Source of the DNA: Peribolospora baueri | Lineage: Eukaryota > Basidiomycota > Peribolosporomycetes > Peribolosporales > Peribolosporaceae | Direction of reading: 5' to 3' | Length of the DNA stretch: 64,000 nucleotides | Assembly (NCBI GenBank): GCA_029717555.1 | Contig: JAMDHS010000001.1 | Coordinates: 496,001 to 560,000 of the forward strand | Shown here: positions 45,870 through 58,800 of the stretch, one piece after another | How the letters are laid out: every line of letters begins with the position of its first letter | How positions within the stretch are numbered: position 1 is the stretch's first letter | Program-made: the position numbers and the translations under genes | The notes under the pieces: model-generated | The model's database searches: none | What the model was told of the DNA's origin: nothing | Seen by the model: the letters and a program-made list of their open reading frames with translations, nothing else

Positions 45870-47143
45870 TCAAGCGCTTCCGCAGCTTCCTTCGATGTCT
45901 TTTTCCTCCTTCTCCAACCTCCGCATCGTGGCCTCCAATACTCTCTTTCGCATTGCCTCTCTACCCATCTCCCCGCCTTCAAGTGGAGTGTTCCCTTCCC
46001 TGCCGCCCAGGACGTATCCTTCTCCACGTCCAAAGCCCGATGGTGGCGACGCGAGACCCGCGCCCGCATAGGCCGGCGGCGAAGGAGGGACGTAGACGTC
46101 GCCATCGCCCACCGTACGCCCTCTTCGCTCCCCTTCTTCGTAAGCCGCTACTTCAGCGTTGAGCTGTCGGTTGAGTAAGGTGGAAGGGCGGAAAATGGAA
46201 GGATGGCGAGAGCGAAAAAGTGCGATTCAGCGCGGGAAAGGAGGGCGAAAGGGTTCACCCATAAGCCACTCACCCGAGAGTTGAGCATCTTGAAAGGATT
46301 CAGGTGCGGCCCGTGCTCGATGTGCGCCAACTCGTGCAGCAACACCTGCCTGACGTTCAGATAGGGCCTCCAACCCTCGAGGTCGTCCGAGCGGAGTCTG
46401 AGCCGTATTCGCCTCCCGCGGTCCTCGTTCACGCCTAGGATCTCAGGGTTCTCAAACGGGAGTAGCTCGCCTAGTTCTCCGACTTGGTAGTTGTGCGAGC
46501 GCATGACATGCAAAATGGCCCAGTCCGTGGAAAGGCGCTGGAGGAAAGCGAGAGCGCGCTCGGGTGAGGGGAGCGTCGGGAGAGGATGGGGGACGAGACG
46601 GTGGAAGGGCGACGGTTCGGGCCGGGAAGTCACTCGCGGCTGTTTGTAACGCAAGACGTACGAAGAGGTATGGTTGGAGGTAGAAAGGGATGAGAACGCA
46701 TGCTCTTGTGGCGAGAAGCGCACTGACCACGTCCCGCGGAGACAACCCACCTTTGCGCCTTTCATATACGGTGGCAACGGCCGTTCTCGCACAATCTTTG
46801 TCCTATCCGCCCTCCTTACCTCCTTCACATCCTCCGCCGTGCTTCCCAAGATCGTCAACCGCATCCCGTCCCTCAACCCGGCTTCCTCCAGCGTGCTCTC
46901 CTCGACCCGCCCCCCATCCCCTCCGCCTCCGAGATTCACGTTCCTGGCGCGAGCGATGAGAATTTTCTGGTTTTCGGGAGGAATGGAGGTGATCTCAAAT
47001 AGAGCATCGCGAAGGGAGGATACACCGGCATCGTTAGGAAAGCGAAGGACATGAGAGACGCCCCGGTGGGTGGCGTGGAGGGTGAGCGTCCGGCTAGTGG
47101 AGGGTCCGGCGTCCGGGCTGGGCGAAGCGACGGCGTGCTGCAT
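45870..47143 (-). CDS. Ubiquitin-like/WLM-domain metalloprotease
   Basis: WLM (Wss1-like) zinc proteases act on SUMO- or ubiquitin-linked proteins, and Wss1 clears DNA-protein crosslinks. This protein has the architecture annotated in S. pombe as a ubiquitin/metalloprotease fusion. An N-terminal ubiquitin-like fold (LTLHATHRGVSHVLRF, then IPPENQKILIARARNV) precedes a WLM domain with WAILHVMRSHNYQVGELGEL, an RIRLRLR segment and the zinc motif HELAHIEHGPHLNPF. The start is taken at 47143 (MQHAVASPSPDAG); an in-frame Met at 47212 would add 23 residues. An intron of about 85 bases near 46160-46275 joins LNSR to LNAEVAAYEEGERRG. A 111-base in-frame segment near 46640-46755 with GT..AG ends may be a second intron. 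The C-terminal tail is Gly/Pro-rich and ends in a short charged helix. Confidence 0.82.
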
Positions 47144-47621
47144 GAAGAGGTAACGGGTCTTGCGACACAAGGGATTACGCTGTGACGGAGACAGATAGAA
47201 CTGGAGTGGCAAGGGTGAGCAGACCCGGAGTTGGTTGTAGCAGCTCTTCTTGTCCTCCCCGTCCGTCGTTCATCTCTCCCTCATGACCGCTTCGACGACG
47301 TCTACTTGCACGGGCCACGTACGCCCCACCTGCGCCGCTGATTAAGCTCGAGGCGCTCGACTAGGGTTGTGACCGCAGTCAATATTTTCCCTCTCGCGCT
47401 CCGAGGTCAGTGCGTACGGAGGCAACGCGAGATTCGTTTCTTCTTCCAGTCCCAATCTCCCTTTGTCGCCACGCTGCCGCTCGCCTCTCTCGTCGACATA
47501 GACGCATCAAGACAACCCATCTCGGCGTCCATTTCGGCTACGCAGAGGAAGGTGTCCGAAAAGGAAGAACAGCTTTCGCAAGCGGTCGGCAGCCTCCCCG
47601 CGGCCCGTCACCGTCACCATC
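47144..47621. promoter_or_regulatory. Divergent WLM gene/RPO41 promoter
   Basis: This region of about 480 bases lies between divergent start codons and must drive both genes. It would shrink to about 410 bases if the upstream Met of the WLM gene is used. No motif stands out. Confidence 0.5.
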
Positions 47622-50600
47622 ATGCTGCCAGCCTCGAGACGAACGGCCGCCTCAGCGCGAGCCAGGAGCATGGCCGCCAGGAATCCACCCCTCCTCTCCT
47701 CGGCCATCCTACGGGCCGCTGTCTCCTACCCGTCCACACTCCCGTCTCGCAATCTTTGGCCAAAACATTCTTCGTCCACCGCCGGAGCCTCCGCTGAGCC
47801 TTCTTCCTCCCCTTCTTCGGCCACCTCCGACTTTCCACGGAACTCCCCACCCACCTTCTCCGATTCTCCCTCGCCTTTCATTCGACCTGTCCCCTTCTCC
47901 ATACCCGATCGCACCGTACTGCCCACCCCTCTTCCCCACGACGTCCTCGAGAAGGTATCATCGCCTTTCAAGGCCTGGGTCCAGAAGGGCGATAATGACA
48001 TTGCTGAGCTCCACTCGGCTTCCCTCCACGAGGGCATGTTCCCCTCTACCTACAATCTCGAGAACCTTGCTATCCTGAATGCGTGCCTTTCCATAGGCCT
48101 CATTGGGCGCGCAAAGGTCATCTTCACCCAGATGCGCAGGGAGGCCAAGCAGCGCGTGCTGGCGGCCGCCTACGCCGCCAAGAAGGGAGAGGCCAAGGCT
48201 CTTCAAGAGCCTATGTCTATGAGCTCTCTGGACGCTCGCGTCTACGACTCCTTTATCAAGGCCGTGCTTCTCCATGCCGCCAAGCAAAGCGATTCCGAGA
48301 CGAAGACTAGCTTAGTCGAGGAGGCCTGGTCTTTGTTCAAGCAGATGGACGCCGCAGATGCGGTATCTGGTGACCCTACGTTTGAGGCGGCTTTTGGAGC
48401 GGAGGAAGATGGGCATCGCACGGACTGGCCGGTAGTCCCTTATGACCCTCTGCCGAGCGCGGTCACTTACGCTGTCCTGTTGCAAGGTATTGTTCGGTGA
48501 GCACGCTAGACTAGACCATCACGATCGTCTCCTCTTCCTTGGGTTGCCTTTCCGTTTGACTGGAGGACTGAGCTAACCGCAAATGTTCGATTTGTCACGC
48601 CCTTCAGTGCCGACCCGGTATCGCCCCGCCCCGACGAACTGCTTTCCTCTCTCCTATCCTCAATCCGCCGTCGCAACATCCCTTTGTCGACTGTCTTCTC
48701 TGCCCTCCCTTCTCCTTATTCTGATGTCAAGACTGCCGCTACCGCTGACGAAGACGCTACAGACGATGCCTCCGCTACCGCCGACTCCGGCGAAACCCGC
48801 GCCGCCCAGGGGCCAGATGCAGCGCAAGTAATGGACCGTCTGGCAGTTGTAGCCCTGAACAGGGGTGACATGGTTGCCGTCCGCGAGCTCGGAGAGCTGG
48901 CTGAGAAGTGGAGGAGCGAGAGACAGAAGGTTGTAGAGGAGGATCAGAAGGACGGCCAGAAGGTCGTCGTCGACGTTCCGACGCTTGTACCCGTCAAGAC
49001 GGTGCGTGGCCGTTGTTCGTTCACTCGTATCAACTTTACTGCTGTTTTGTTTCTTCTTTCGTGGCGCGGCTACGGGTCCGCCCAAGTTGGTCGGTAGACT
49101 TATGCTAATTTCGATTTCCAATGCATTCCCTTTCGACCGCAGGCCGTCAAGGACAAGACGACAGGGGAGACGACTCATGAAGTCTCTTTCAACCTTAGAA
49201 CGCTCCAAAACAGCCTGGCGACTGTGCAATCCTCCTCTGAGCTCCTCTCGGACAACTATGCTCGCCAAAAAATGCTCGAAGACTCTGCTTACGAAGCGGC
49301 GAAGAAGCGCTTCTTCCACGAGTCGGAGAAGCTCGTAGAGTTAGGCCTTCACCACACTGGGCCGATGAAGCAGCGCACGCTGCAAAGCTGGATGTGGGAG
49401 TGGTACAACAAGATGCAGGAGGCTTTGAAGGAGCGGATCGCCAAGATTGAGGAAGCCGAGCGCGGTAAGCGAAGAGGGCGGGAGCACAAGAAGTCGGCGA
49501 CGGAGATTGGTCAAGGTGCCAAGGATAAGGAGACGAATGCAGATGGGCCGGCTGAGGATGGAGTGGCTGCCAGGATGGCAGAGGAGATGGCGGCGAAGGA
49601 TACGACTGAGGAAGCGGTTGAAGGTGGAGAGCCTGTGAAGGAGCGCAAAGGAAAGAAGGTCAAGGAAGAGCCCTCGTTGGAGGACGGTAGCGGTAATCAG
49701 GGAACTAGAAGGCCTAAAGGTGGGCAACGTCTCTCCCTTTTCGGCCTTTGTCGTAACGTGCTCATCTTCATTGTTACTCCGTTTCTCTCAACTCTCTTCT
49801 TCCCCGCAGAAAACGATCAGCTCGCTCCCTTTCTCCGCCTCCTCCCCATCAAGAAGCTCGCACTGATTCCGATCCTTGAGCTGATGCGCCTACAGGGCTC
49901 TGGAGGCGTCTCAGACGGCATGAAACTGGCTCATGCAGCGATGTCTATCGGCTCCGCCGTCGAGCTGGAGTATCACGCTGAGCTGATCAAAAGGAACCCT
50001 GATAAGTTCAGCAACTCCAAGGCGGCCCAGCAGGCCTTGGGAACTAGGAACCTTTTGGACCTGCGCGCAAGGAAGGAGATCAAGAACTGGCTCGATGAGG
50101 TGGAAGTCAACAGCGTTGATTCGTGGATGCCTCGTTGGACACACCCCGTCAAGGCCAAAGTCGGCAGTTTCCTTATCGATCTCTTGAAGGACGTCGCTAC
50201 CGTGGAGAAGTCGGTTGAGATAGAGATCGACGGTGTAAAGGAGATTTAGTGAGTGGCGTTGTCTTTCCCCCTCCCTCGCCACTCCGTCGACTGACCCGTT
50301 CCTTCCACTTTCTGCAACCCAGCACTGAGGTCCAACCGGCCTTCATGCACCAGTACCAATACGTCCGCGGCCGCCGAATCGGCGTGCTCATGCTCAACTC
50401 CGTCGTCTCCGACCGACTTCAGCAGGACCCATTGGTGGATACGCTACACCCGAGGCACCTGCCAATGCTTGTCCCTCCCAAGCCTTGGTTGGACTACAAG
50501 AGCGGAGGGTACTATACGAATGAAAGTGGGTGCCAGGAGCCGACGGTGGGAGTAGAGGAGTATGTTTACTTCGCTTTTGCTCACCCATCCTTGTCGTTGC

Positions 50601-53425
50601 TTTTTCCCTTTGCTTTCTGCAGTATACGCCATGCGCTTTAAAGACTTCGCCTCGGAGCAGCTCTCCTACCTGCGCAAAGCGTCGGACGCGCACCAGATCG
50701 ACATCGTCCTTTCCGGCCTGGACGTGCTCGGCGATACGGCGTGGCAGATCAACAATAAGGTGTTCGATGTCGTAGCCGAGGTGTGGAACTCGGGGAAGCC
50801 GTTCGCCAAGATCCCACCCGCCTACACTGATACCACCGAGCCGGATAGGCCGCCGGATTACGATACCAATGTGAAGGCCAAAGGTTTGCACTTCGCCATG
50901 GTCAAGCAGAAGATGCTGTTGGCGAGAACAAACCACTCTCAGAGATGTGACGTCAACTACAAGCTCGAGATTGCCAAATCTGTAAGTCGTCGATTGCCGA
51001 TCTTTTTTCTTCTCTTTTCTGCCCCCCTCATTTTATTCCCGAGCTCATCTTGCTGTCATTCCTTTGTTCGATGGAGCACAGTTCCTCCACGAGAAGTTCT
51101 ACATGCCACACAACATGGACTTCCGCGGTCGAGCGTATCCTATCCCTCCACACTTGTCCCATATAGGCGACGACCTCTGCCGTGGCCTCCTCAAGTTCGC
51201 CGATGCCAAGCCCCTTGGTACACGCGGCTTACGATGGCTCAAGATCCACGTCGCCAACGTGTACGGATTCGATAAGGCGAGCTTCGATGAGAGGGAGAAC
51301 TGGACGATGGACAATTTGGAGAATATTTTCGACGCCGCGGATAGGCCTTTGGAGGTAAGCGAGCGTAGTTCGTCCTCTGCGACACGGGCATAGCACATCG
51401 GAAGAATCGACCACGCTCACCCAACCGACATGTACCGTTCTTTGTGGCCTTCGTGCGTAGGGTTCTCGCTGGTGGCTCAAGGCGGACGACCCCTGGCAGA
51501 CCCTCGCGACTTGCTTTGAGCTGGCCGAGGCCCTCCGGTCTCCGGACCCGGAGAAGTTCGAGTCTTGCTTGCCCGTGCACCAAGACGGCACGTGCAACGG
51601 TCTTCAGCACTACGCCGCCCTCGGCGGCGACCTCGCTGGTGCAAAGCAGGTCAACCTCGCCGAAGGCGATCGACCAAGCGATGTGTACACTGCCGTCGCT
51701 GAGCTCGTCATCAGAGAGTTGGACGAGGACGCTGCCAAAGGAAACCAGTGGGCTAAATTGCTCCAGGGCAAGGTTACCCGGAAGGTCGTTAAGCAACCGG
51801 TGAGTTTGAACAGGGTTTCTTTTCCGCTGTGCGACGCGGTTACGCGGTTCCGCCGATACGAACTTCCTTTACTGTATCCGTTGCGATTCTCACGCTTTTT
51901 TTGACCTCTGTTTCAGGTTATGACCACCGTATACGGTGTAACCTATGTCGGCGCAAAGAATCAGATCCGAAAGCAGCTCAGTGACCGCGGCGACCTCGAC
52001 CCAGATCAGACGTGGCAGTGTTCGGCTTATTTGGCGACGAAGGTGGGTCGTTTAGGAAAAGTCGCCGGCGCATTGGATGAGCCTCCAGCCAGAAACCACT
52101 TGGCTGACGCATTGCCACCTCACACACTCCTTTTCACAGGTCATACAATGCATCGGCGACCTTTTCAAAGGCGCGAGGCAGATTCAGGAATGGCTCTCAA
52201 AATCCGCCAAACTCATCGCCAAATCCATCCCTCCGGATCGCATTGAGGCGGCCAAGGCGGATTTCGTGGGTCCGAAGAAGACCACGAATTCCGATAAGAG
52301 GTACGGTCGCATGCCCAAGGAACAGATGACGAGCGTCATCTGGACCACCCCGCTCGGGTTGCCCATAGTGCAACCTTACCGAAAGGCCAAGATGAAGCAG
52401 GTCGCCACGACCTTGCAGACCGTCTTCATCCAAGACCCCAACGCGAGCACCGAGGTCAACCCTGCCAAGCAAGCTAGCGCCTTCCCGCCCAACTTCATTC
52501 ACAGCCTCGATGCCACGCACATGATCTTGACCGCGCTCAGCTGTAAGGCCGCCGGATTAACTTTCGCGTCGGTCCACGATAGCTACTGGACGCACGCCTG
52601 CTCCATCGACACTATGGCCGAATACATCCGCGACACGTTCATCCACCTCCATTCAGCGGACATCCTCAAGCACCTCCGCGATGAGGTGGGTTCATCACAT
52701 TTCTTCTGTGTGGCGTTATCATCTCCTGTGCCGTGCTAATCTTTACTCGTCGCTCCGACGTGCAGTTCCTGGCTCGCTACGAGGGTTACAAGGTGCCGGT
52801 CGTTGCGCTCAGGCGAGCTGTGCCTCAACAGGCCCTCGTCATGACCCAAGAGCAAATGGACTCTTTGGAAGGAGAAGAGGGCACGTTGGTCGTCGAGGAA
52901 GATGGAACGACGTCCACGACAACAGATGGCTCTGACGAGGCTGATCTCGGGGAGGAAGAGGCAGGGCTTGGCGCCTTGGAGAATCAAGCGGAAGCTGATG
53001 CGGAGAAATTCTTGCCGACGTTCCGGAAACAGGCAGAAAGGGTACGGGCGGAACGGGTAACAAAGATTGAAACCCAGCTGGGCAAGAAGAGGCGGTTGCG
53101 GAGGATTCCCGATGATCTCGTTTCTCGTTCCAAGTACGAGGAGACATTGGCGGAAGCGGAGGAACAGGAAGCGATGGACCTGGCAGGAGAGGAGGGCGCA
53201 GAGATCGAAGATGGCGCGGAAGCCGAGGAAGGCGAAGAGGCCATGGAGGGCGGCAAGAAGGGCAAAGCCAAAGGCAAACGCAAGGCAGCAGGAAGCAAGA
53301 AGAAAGGAAAGACGGAGATATTCAGGACCAAGTTTGTCAGCCTTGCTGACGTTCTTCCGCCGCTACCGGAGAAGGGAGGGTTCGATGTCAAAAACATCAA
53401 GAAGAGCATGTACTTCTTCTCGTGA
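47622..53425 (+). CDS. RPO41: Mitochondrial DNA-directed RNA polymerase
   Basis: This T7-like single-subunit polymerase transcribes the mitochondrial genome. Eleven exons (47622-48496, 48608-49001, 49143-49719, 49810-50248, 50323-50525, 50623-50981, 51082-51354, 51461-51799, 51917-52042, 52140-52685, 52766-53425) join in frame to 1596 residues. The N-terminus is Arg/Ala/Ser-rich and lacks acidic residues for 40 positions, as in a matrix presequence. A PPR-like helical region follows ([20 protein letters not shown]). Catalytic motifs are [16 protein letters not shown], the palm [45 protein letters not shown] and [10 protein letters not shown]. The protein ends KKSMYFFS, like other Rpo41 proteins. 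Two charged inserts stand out: about 70 residues in exon 3, and about 160 residues in exon 11 before the last 30 residues. Confidence 0.95.
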
Positions 53426-53932
53426 GCCGCTGCACCTGCATCCGACATCCCAGCTCTACAGCATTTGGACCTTTCTGTCGCCTCAGCTGTTTTCCACGTC
53501 CTAGTTCTCCTCGACTCGGGACCTCTCACATAGAATGTAGTAGTCCACTTGCACTCACGACTTGCACAGCACATTTACTCTTTCCCGTTATCCATTGTCT
53601 ACCTCTTTCTTAGTTAACCACCACCTCTCCGCGCACTTCGCTCCACTACTTCTGCCCTTGTCCTTGTGTACCTGTACTCTTTCGTTTCTTCTCGGAATGG
53701 AGATGATCTTTAAACTGGAAAAACTCGCCTGTCGTCGCTATTTCAAAGCTCTTCCTGCGTCTCGTCATGTAATCGTTTCCGCTTCGCCCAACCCCCCTCG
53801 TATGTACTCGATAGCACTGCAGCTTTGTCAGGAAGAACGTGACCACATGTTGGCCAGCATACGGAGCGGGGCACAACTCTGGAACGGAATTGTAGGAACT
53901 CCAACCGCCTTTGCACTTCCAAAGATTGCTGC
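53426..53932. other. Convergent intergenic region
   Basis: This gap of 507 bases lies between the RPO41 stop and the stop of the short-chain dehydrogenase gene. An ORF at 53562-54107 (+) overlaps the dehydrogenase exons on the other strand and looks like a shadow. Confidence 0.5.
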
Positions 53933-55493
53933 TCAGACGGGGCACATGCCCTGGAAGGGGATGGTCCACACGTCACGTCACGAATCAGCAGAAAGGCTCC
54001 TCGAAACGCATGTGGGCACCCAACAAGCCCGAGCCCCTACCCTGAGCAGGCTTACTCACATTGTTGGCATTGAGTACGCTTGCGTTGCACCACCTGCTTT
54101 GGTCTGAAGCGAGGAAAGTGACAAGGTCGGCAATGTCCTGAGGCTCTCCCACTGGCGTTCCGCTCTTGAGGATGTTCTGCTTGAACTCGTCCGTGGTCTT
54201 CTCCCACATATCAGCTGCATCATATCATGGTATCATCGGAGAGGATGGAAAGGAGGTCGGACAGTCGAAGGCAAACGGCGCCATCAGTGATCAGGGGCAT
54301 CGGGCAGGGATCTAAACGTCCCCGGTCGTGCTTACTTTTAACCGGACCCGGGTTGATGCAGTTCTGTGTCAAGGCCAACAAGGACGGGGTCGGGAGAGTG
54401 TGCAAGAGGTCATTTCTAACCGAGCGTGAGTGCCCGCTCCCCAACAAGACGCACCACCTTGATGTCTTGGCCTGCAAGCTCATGTGCCCATACACGAGCA
54501 ATACCTTCAATGGCTGCCTTTGAGGCTCCATAGACTGGATAGGATCGAGTGCGATGCCAGGAGCCTGTGTTGAGCCTCACCAGTATCGGTAGCATTTCCT
54601 TGATGCTCGCCAAGCCGAGACGAGAGTGAAACTCACTGGTTTGACCAGGGTAGCCCATCCTGGCAGAGACGGAGGAGAGCAAAATGATCCTACCGCCTTT
54701 TGCAAGGCAAGGTAAGAGCGCACGCGTCGAGAGGATGACCCCCTTGACATTGATGTCCATGACCCTGTAGTACTCCTCCTCCGTTATATCGCTGAGCATC
54801 TGATTGCCCACGACTCCAGCTGATTCGACGATGCATACGGGTCAGGACCAAAAGAAAGAAATCCGGCATTGGCGAGAAATGGAAGAAACCGCCTAACAAC
54901 CGACGGTCACTCACCGTTCTGTACCAGGATGTCCAGCTCGTGTCCGAACGCTTGCTTGAGCATGTCCTGAAGCAACCCTCCGGCGTCCGCCTTGCTCATA
55001 TCCGCTCGCGCCTTGGCCGCCTTTGCGCCACTAGGCATAGCCGCAACTTCTTGTATGAACGCATCGGCACGAGCTTCGGAGGAGGGAGACACGTAGTTCT
55101 GAAGTTGTGGTCAAGGCGGACAAGATGTGATGAGTCGACAGTGCGTTGCATCCCAGGTTCTCAATAGCGATTGGGGTCCCGTGCGATGGTGGTGAACGAG
55201 AATGCGCCGGCCATCGTTGGTTGACCCCTTCCTTCTGCCAGAGTTAGAACAGCGCCGTCAAGGTCAAGGTCAGCTCACGATGAGGACATTGGCGCCCAGC
55301 TTGGCGAGGTCTCTAGCGACCGCACGACCTATGCCGCGCGAGCCTCCTGTGAGAAGGGAAACGGAAGGTGACGGCACGGCCAAGGAGAGGAGCTCGCGTT
55401 CAAATAGGGTCGCTCGCCCGCAAAGGCGGCGCTCAGGGAGCAGATGGGCTGACCGGTGACAATGGCGTTCTTGCCTTTCAAAGCGTACGACAT
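53933..55493 (-). CDS. Short-chain dehydrogenase/reductase (classical SDR)
   Basis: This is an NAD(P)(H)-dependent oxidoreductase of the 3-oxoacyl-ACP reductase-like type. About eight exons splice in frame from the ATG at 55493 (MSYALKGKNAIVTG). The cofactor motif is TGGSRGIG, split by the first intron. The NAG motif (NAGVVGNQ) follows, then catalytic Ser in ILLSSVSARMGYPGQ and the YxxxK pair in IYGASKAAIEGIARVWAHEL, and the NPGPVKT cofactor loop. The last exon is six codons (GMCPV plus stop), found by the AG before it and by the usual SDR ending. The first donor is GTCAGC, weaker than its neighbours. The protein has roughly 270 residues. The substrate cannot be told from sequence. Confidence 0.85.
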
Positions 55494-55889
55494 ACTGTCT
55501 ATGCGTTTCGAGGAGAGTGGGAATAGAAAGAATGTGGAGGCAAGACGTCAAACGTCCACACTCACGCTGGTGGGATATCAAAATACGGCGGTCAGCAAGT
55601 TTCCCGCGTCCAGGATGAAACACCGAGCGAGCCTTCTTCGTCAGCATTGTTGATCGCGAGTCGAGTCTCGTGCTCTCATGCTCGCCTGCGGCATCGATCT
55701 CACAAAAAAGGAGGAGTTAGTCGGCCGGCGGCCAGGGAAGAGCAGGGCATGTAGGTATTGAGTACAATAGAGTTACACGACAGCGGACGGATGGGGATGC
55801 GGGAAAGAGCGGAGCCTCGAGGAGGCCCGGAGGGAGAGTATGGCACAGCCGGAGGGAGGGCATGCCGGGAACGGTCTCCGAAGAAAGCG
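55494..55889. other. Region between the SDR start and the BTB gene end
   Basis: About 400 bases hold the SDR promoter and the 3' UTR or last exon of the BTB gene. The limit depends on how the final BTB exon is read. Confidence 0.4.
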
Positions 55890-58800
55890 TCATATCGACT
55901 CGGGTACCAACTGCGAGAAAAGAGGGGAAGGAGAAGCGAAAAGCGGACGAGGGATTTGGGTTTGTACTGGAGCAGGCGAAGGCAGGCGAGAAGGGATATA
56001 CGTCTGTCCGGTCCTTGCTCCGCCCGCCGGAGACGACTCACCTTCCAAGCCTCTTTGACCTTTCTGAGCGCGCTCTCCACGCACTTTTTGCATCCCTCAC
56101 AAGTCCACACCTGCTGGCATTGCTTCTCCAGCTCTCTGCCCACGTCGGTGCCGGCATGCAAGTCCATGAGCACCCCACCTTTGGCTGCCTTCCACTTGAG
56201 CTCCCTCATGTTCGCGTTCTCCCAGCACCACCAGCCGGCGTGCGGGACGAGGCCTCTTGTGTCGAACGCCTCGGCGGAGCGAAGGATCTCGCGCGCGAGG
56301 GCTATGCGCGTGTCGTGGAGGGTGACGAGGGCATGGTAAGCTTGAGAAGGTATGCTCGCCGCGTCTTCGGCGCTAAGCAGCGGTTCGGTGGATGCGAGCG
56401 GATGGGAGGAGGCGTGGATGCGTTGGAGGGAGTGGCGGCTCGCGATCGTCGCCACGTCCGACCAGCCGTGTCGGGCGGCGAGGACGTAGACGGGTAGAGG
56501 GTGCGCGGCGGCGAGGGTGAAGAGGCGGGAGTGACAAACGTCGAGGGCTCGGTAGATTTCGCTGGTGGGCAAAAGACGCGAGAGAGGCCGATGGCGGATG
56601 AGTTTAGTTTCGTCATCGCCATCGTCGTGTCGTTCGCCAAGCCGAGCCATCCGCTTCGAGGCCAGAGCGAGGCCACACCCACTCACTATTTGTCGGCCAG
56701 CTCCATGACCTTCTTGACGTCCTCTGTACGGTCGTGAATCATCGTGGGGAAACAGGGACGAATCAGACTCATGAGCGTACGACGGCGCTCGAACAGCCAC
56801 CCACCCACCGATGCCCTTGAGTTTTGGCGTCGGCATGGGGTGCATGAACGTGAGCATGAGCTCGAGCGTCTTGGAGTCCTGTCGACCGTGGCGGCGAAGG
56901 GCGAAGGTGAGGGGCGGGAGAACGACCGAAAGGAGGGAGGGCGAGCGAGTGAGCGAGAGAGCAACGGCCCGACCGTCGGTCGACGCCACTCACCTCGACG
57001 ACGGGAACGGTGGGCAAATCGGACCATTCGAAATCTTCTCCATCGAGCTGACCCGCGGCGGCGTCTCCGTCTTCGAATGCAAGCTGCAGCGGATTCGCAC
57101 CGGAGCAAGCGGCGTCAGTTATGTTGGGAGCCTGTAGGAGGTCGCGGAACACGGCGCTGTTGCCCATGAGAGGCGCTCGGTTGACGGGGAAGGCGACGTT
57201 GTCGGAGGTTTTGAGAAGGAGGTCCGCCTTGGCTCCAGAGCCGCCTCTGTTGGGCGAGGTGGAGTGGCCGTGGAGGGAAGTGACATGAGAGGAGGGGTTG
57301 AAGCGATGAGAGAAGACGAGGTTGGGGTCCAATTCGCGGCGTCGGCGACGGGAAACGGGGCGGGACTGGGCGGTGGGGGTGTGAAAGCCGTCGGCATCAG
57401 AAGAGCGGCGAGGTCCGACGTCGGCGGCGCATGTCTGGTCCTGCGCCTGTGCTTGTGTCTGCGTCTGTGCATGTGTCAGTGTCGGTGTCGGTATCTGTGT
57501 CTGTGTACGTGTCTGCGTCTGGCCCTGAAAGCGCGGCGGCTCTGAAAGGAGCGGGCGTGAATATCGAGTGAGGGTTTGATGAAGCTGAACCTGAGATGGG
57601 TCGAGGCGGCCAGTGGCGAGGACGGGGGGCGTCTGCGACGGCGGGGGCTTGTGGTAACGGGTGAGCGCTTGATGCAGTTGGGCCTGCGAATGATCAAGGT
57701 GACCTGCCGGCATGGGAGGGAGATGGTCATGAGCGACGGCGATGGCGACAGCGACGAGACGGGTAAGAGGGGAGAGCGAGCAAAGTGGCGAGCGAACGGA
57801 CGAGGGACGATGGACAAAGGAGAAACGGACGAACGAGGGCCTCTTGCTCGCCATCGACGAGGACGACGTCGTCTGCGAGCAGAGCTTCCGTAGACAAGAC
57901 AAGACAAGCAAGCAAACAAGAAAGCAAGAAAGCAAACAAGCAAATAAGCAAGAGACGACCGACGGACTCACCCTTTCTCCCAAACTCGTCCTCGCCCTCG
58001 CCCTCGCCGCCTCCGTCGAGGCCAGCCCAGACCTCTCTTCTGATCCTCTCCGGCGACCATTGCTCTTCCCCGTCGCCTTCGCCATCGCCGCCCCTGGCCA
58101 CACCGCCGCCGCCACCGTCGCCGGCTGACCTCCTTCCCGACGACGGCCACGTCCCAACGGCCCGCGCTCGCGTAGGGCCTTGTCCTACGCCTACGACCGT
58201 GCCTGTGCCGAGCGCATCCCCCGCCGTGTCTTCCCCGGGCGGCAGCTCGGTGATTCTCCCTTTCGCCTCTCCCACGCCGTCCGTCACGGTTTGAGGGTGG
58301 AAAGGGACGTCTCGACGCACATACGAGCCGCGGGCGAGGGTAGATGGGAGGGGCGCGGCGGAGGGCGCGGAGAAGGAAGAACGATGAGCGCCTTGCAAGG
58401 GCGCTTGCGGTTGCGGTTGCCATGGCCCTTGCGCTTGCGCTTGCCCTTGTCCTACTAGCCCTGGCATTGGGTGAGGTGTCGCAAGGCGCTCGCGCACGGG
58501 CACGACCACGGGCCGGTTCTCAATCTCTCCATCCCCGTCCATCGTACGACCGTAGTAAGCGTGCCAGGCTTCCGCCGCCTCCTCCTCCTCCCCGTTCCCG
58601 TGTCCGTGTCCGTCGTCCACCTTCTTTTCCCCGCCGCCGCCGCCGTCGTTGTCCAAGCTCATCATCCACTTGGACACGGCGGACGACGACGACGGCCCGC
58701 GTGTCGGCTGAGCGTACGCCCATTCGTCCCTCCGTCCGTAGGGCCCGACGGCGCCGGCGCCGGGGCCAGCGCCAGGGCGCACGCGGCGTACGTAGGGAGG

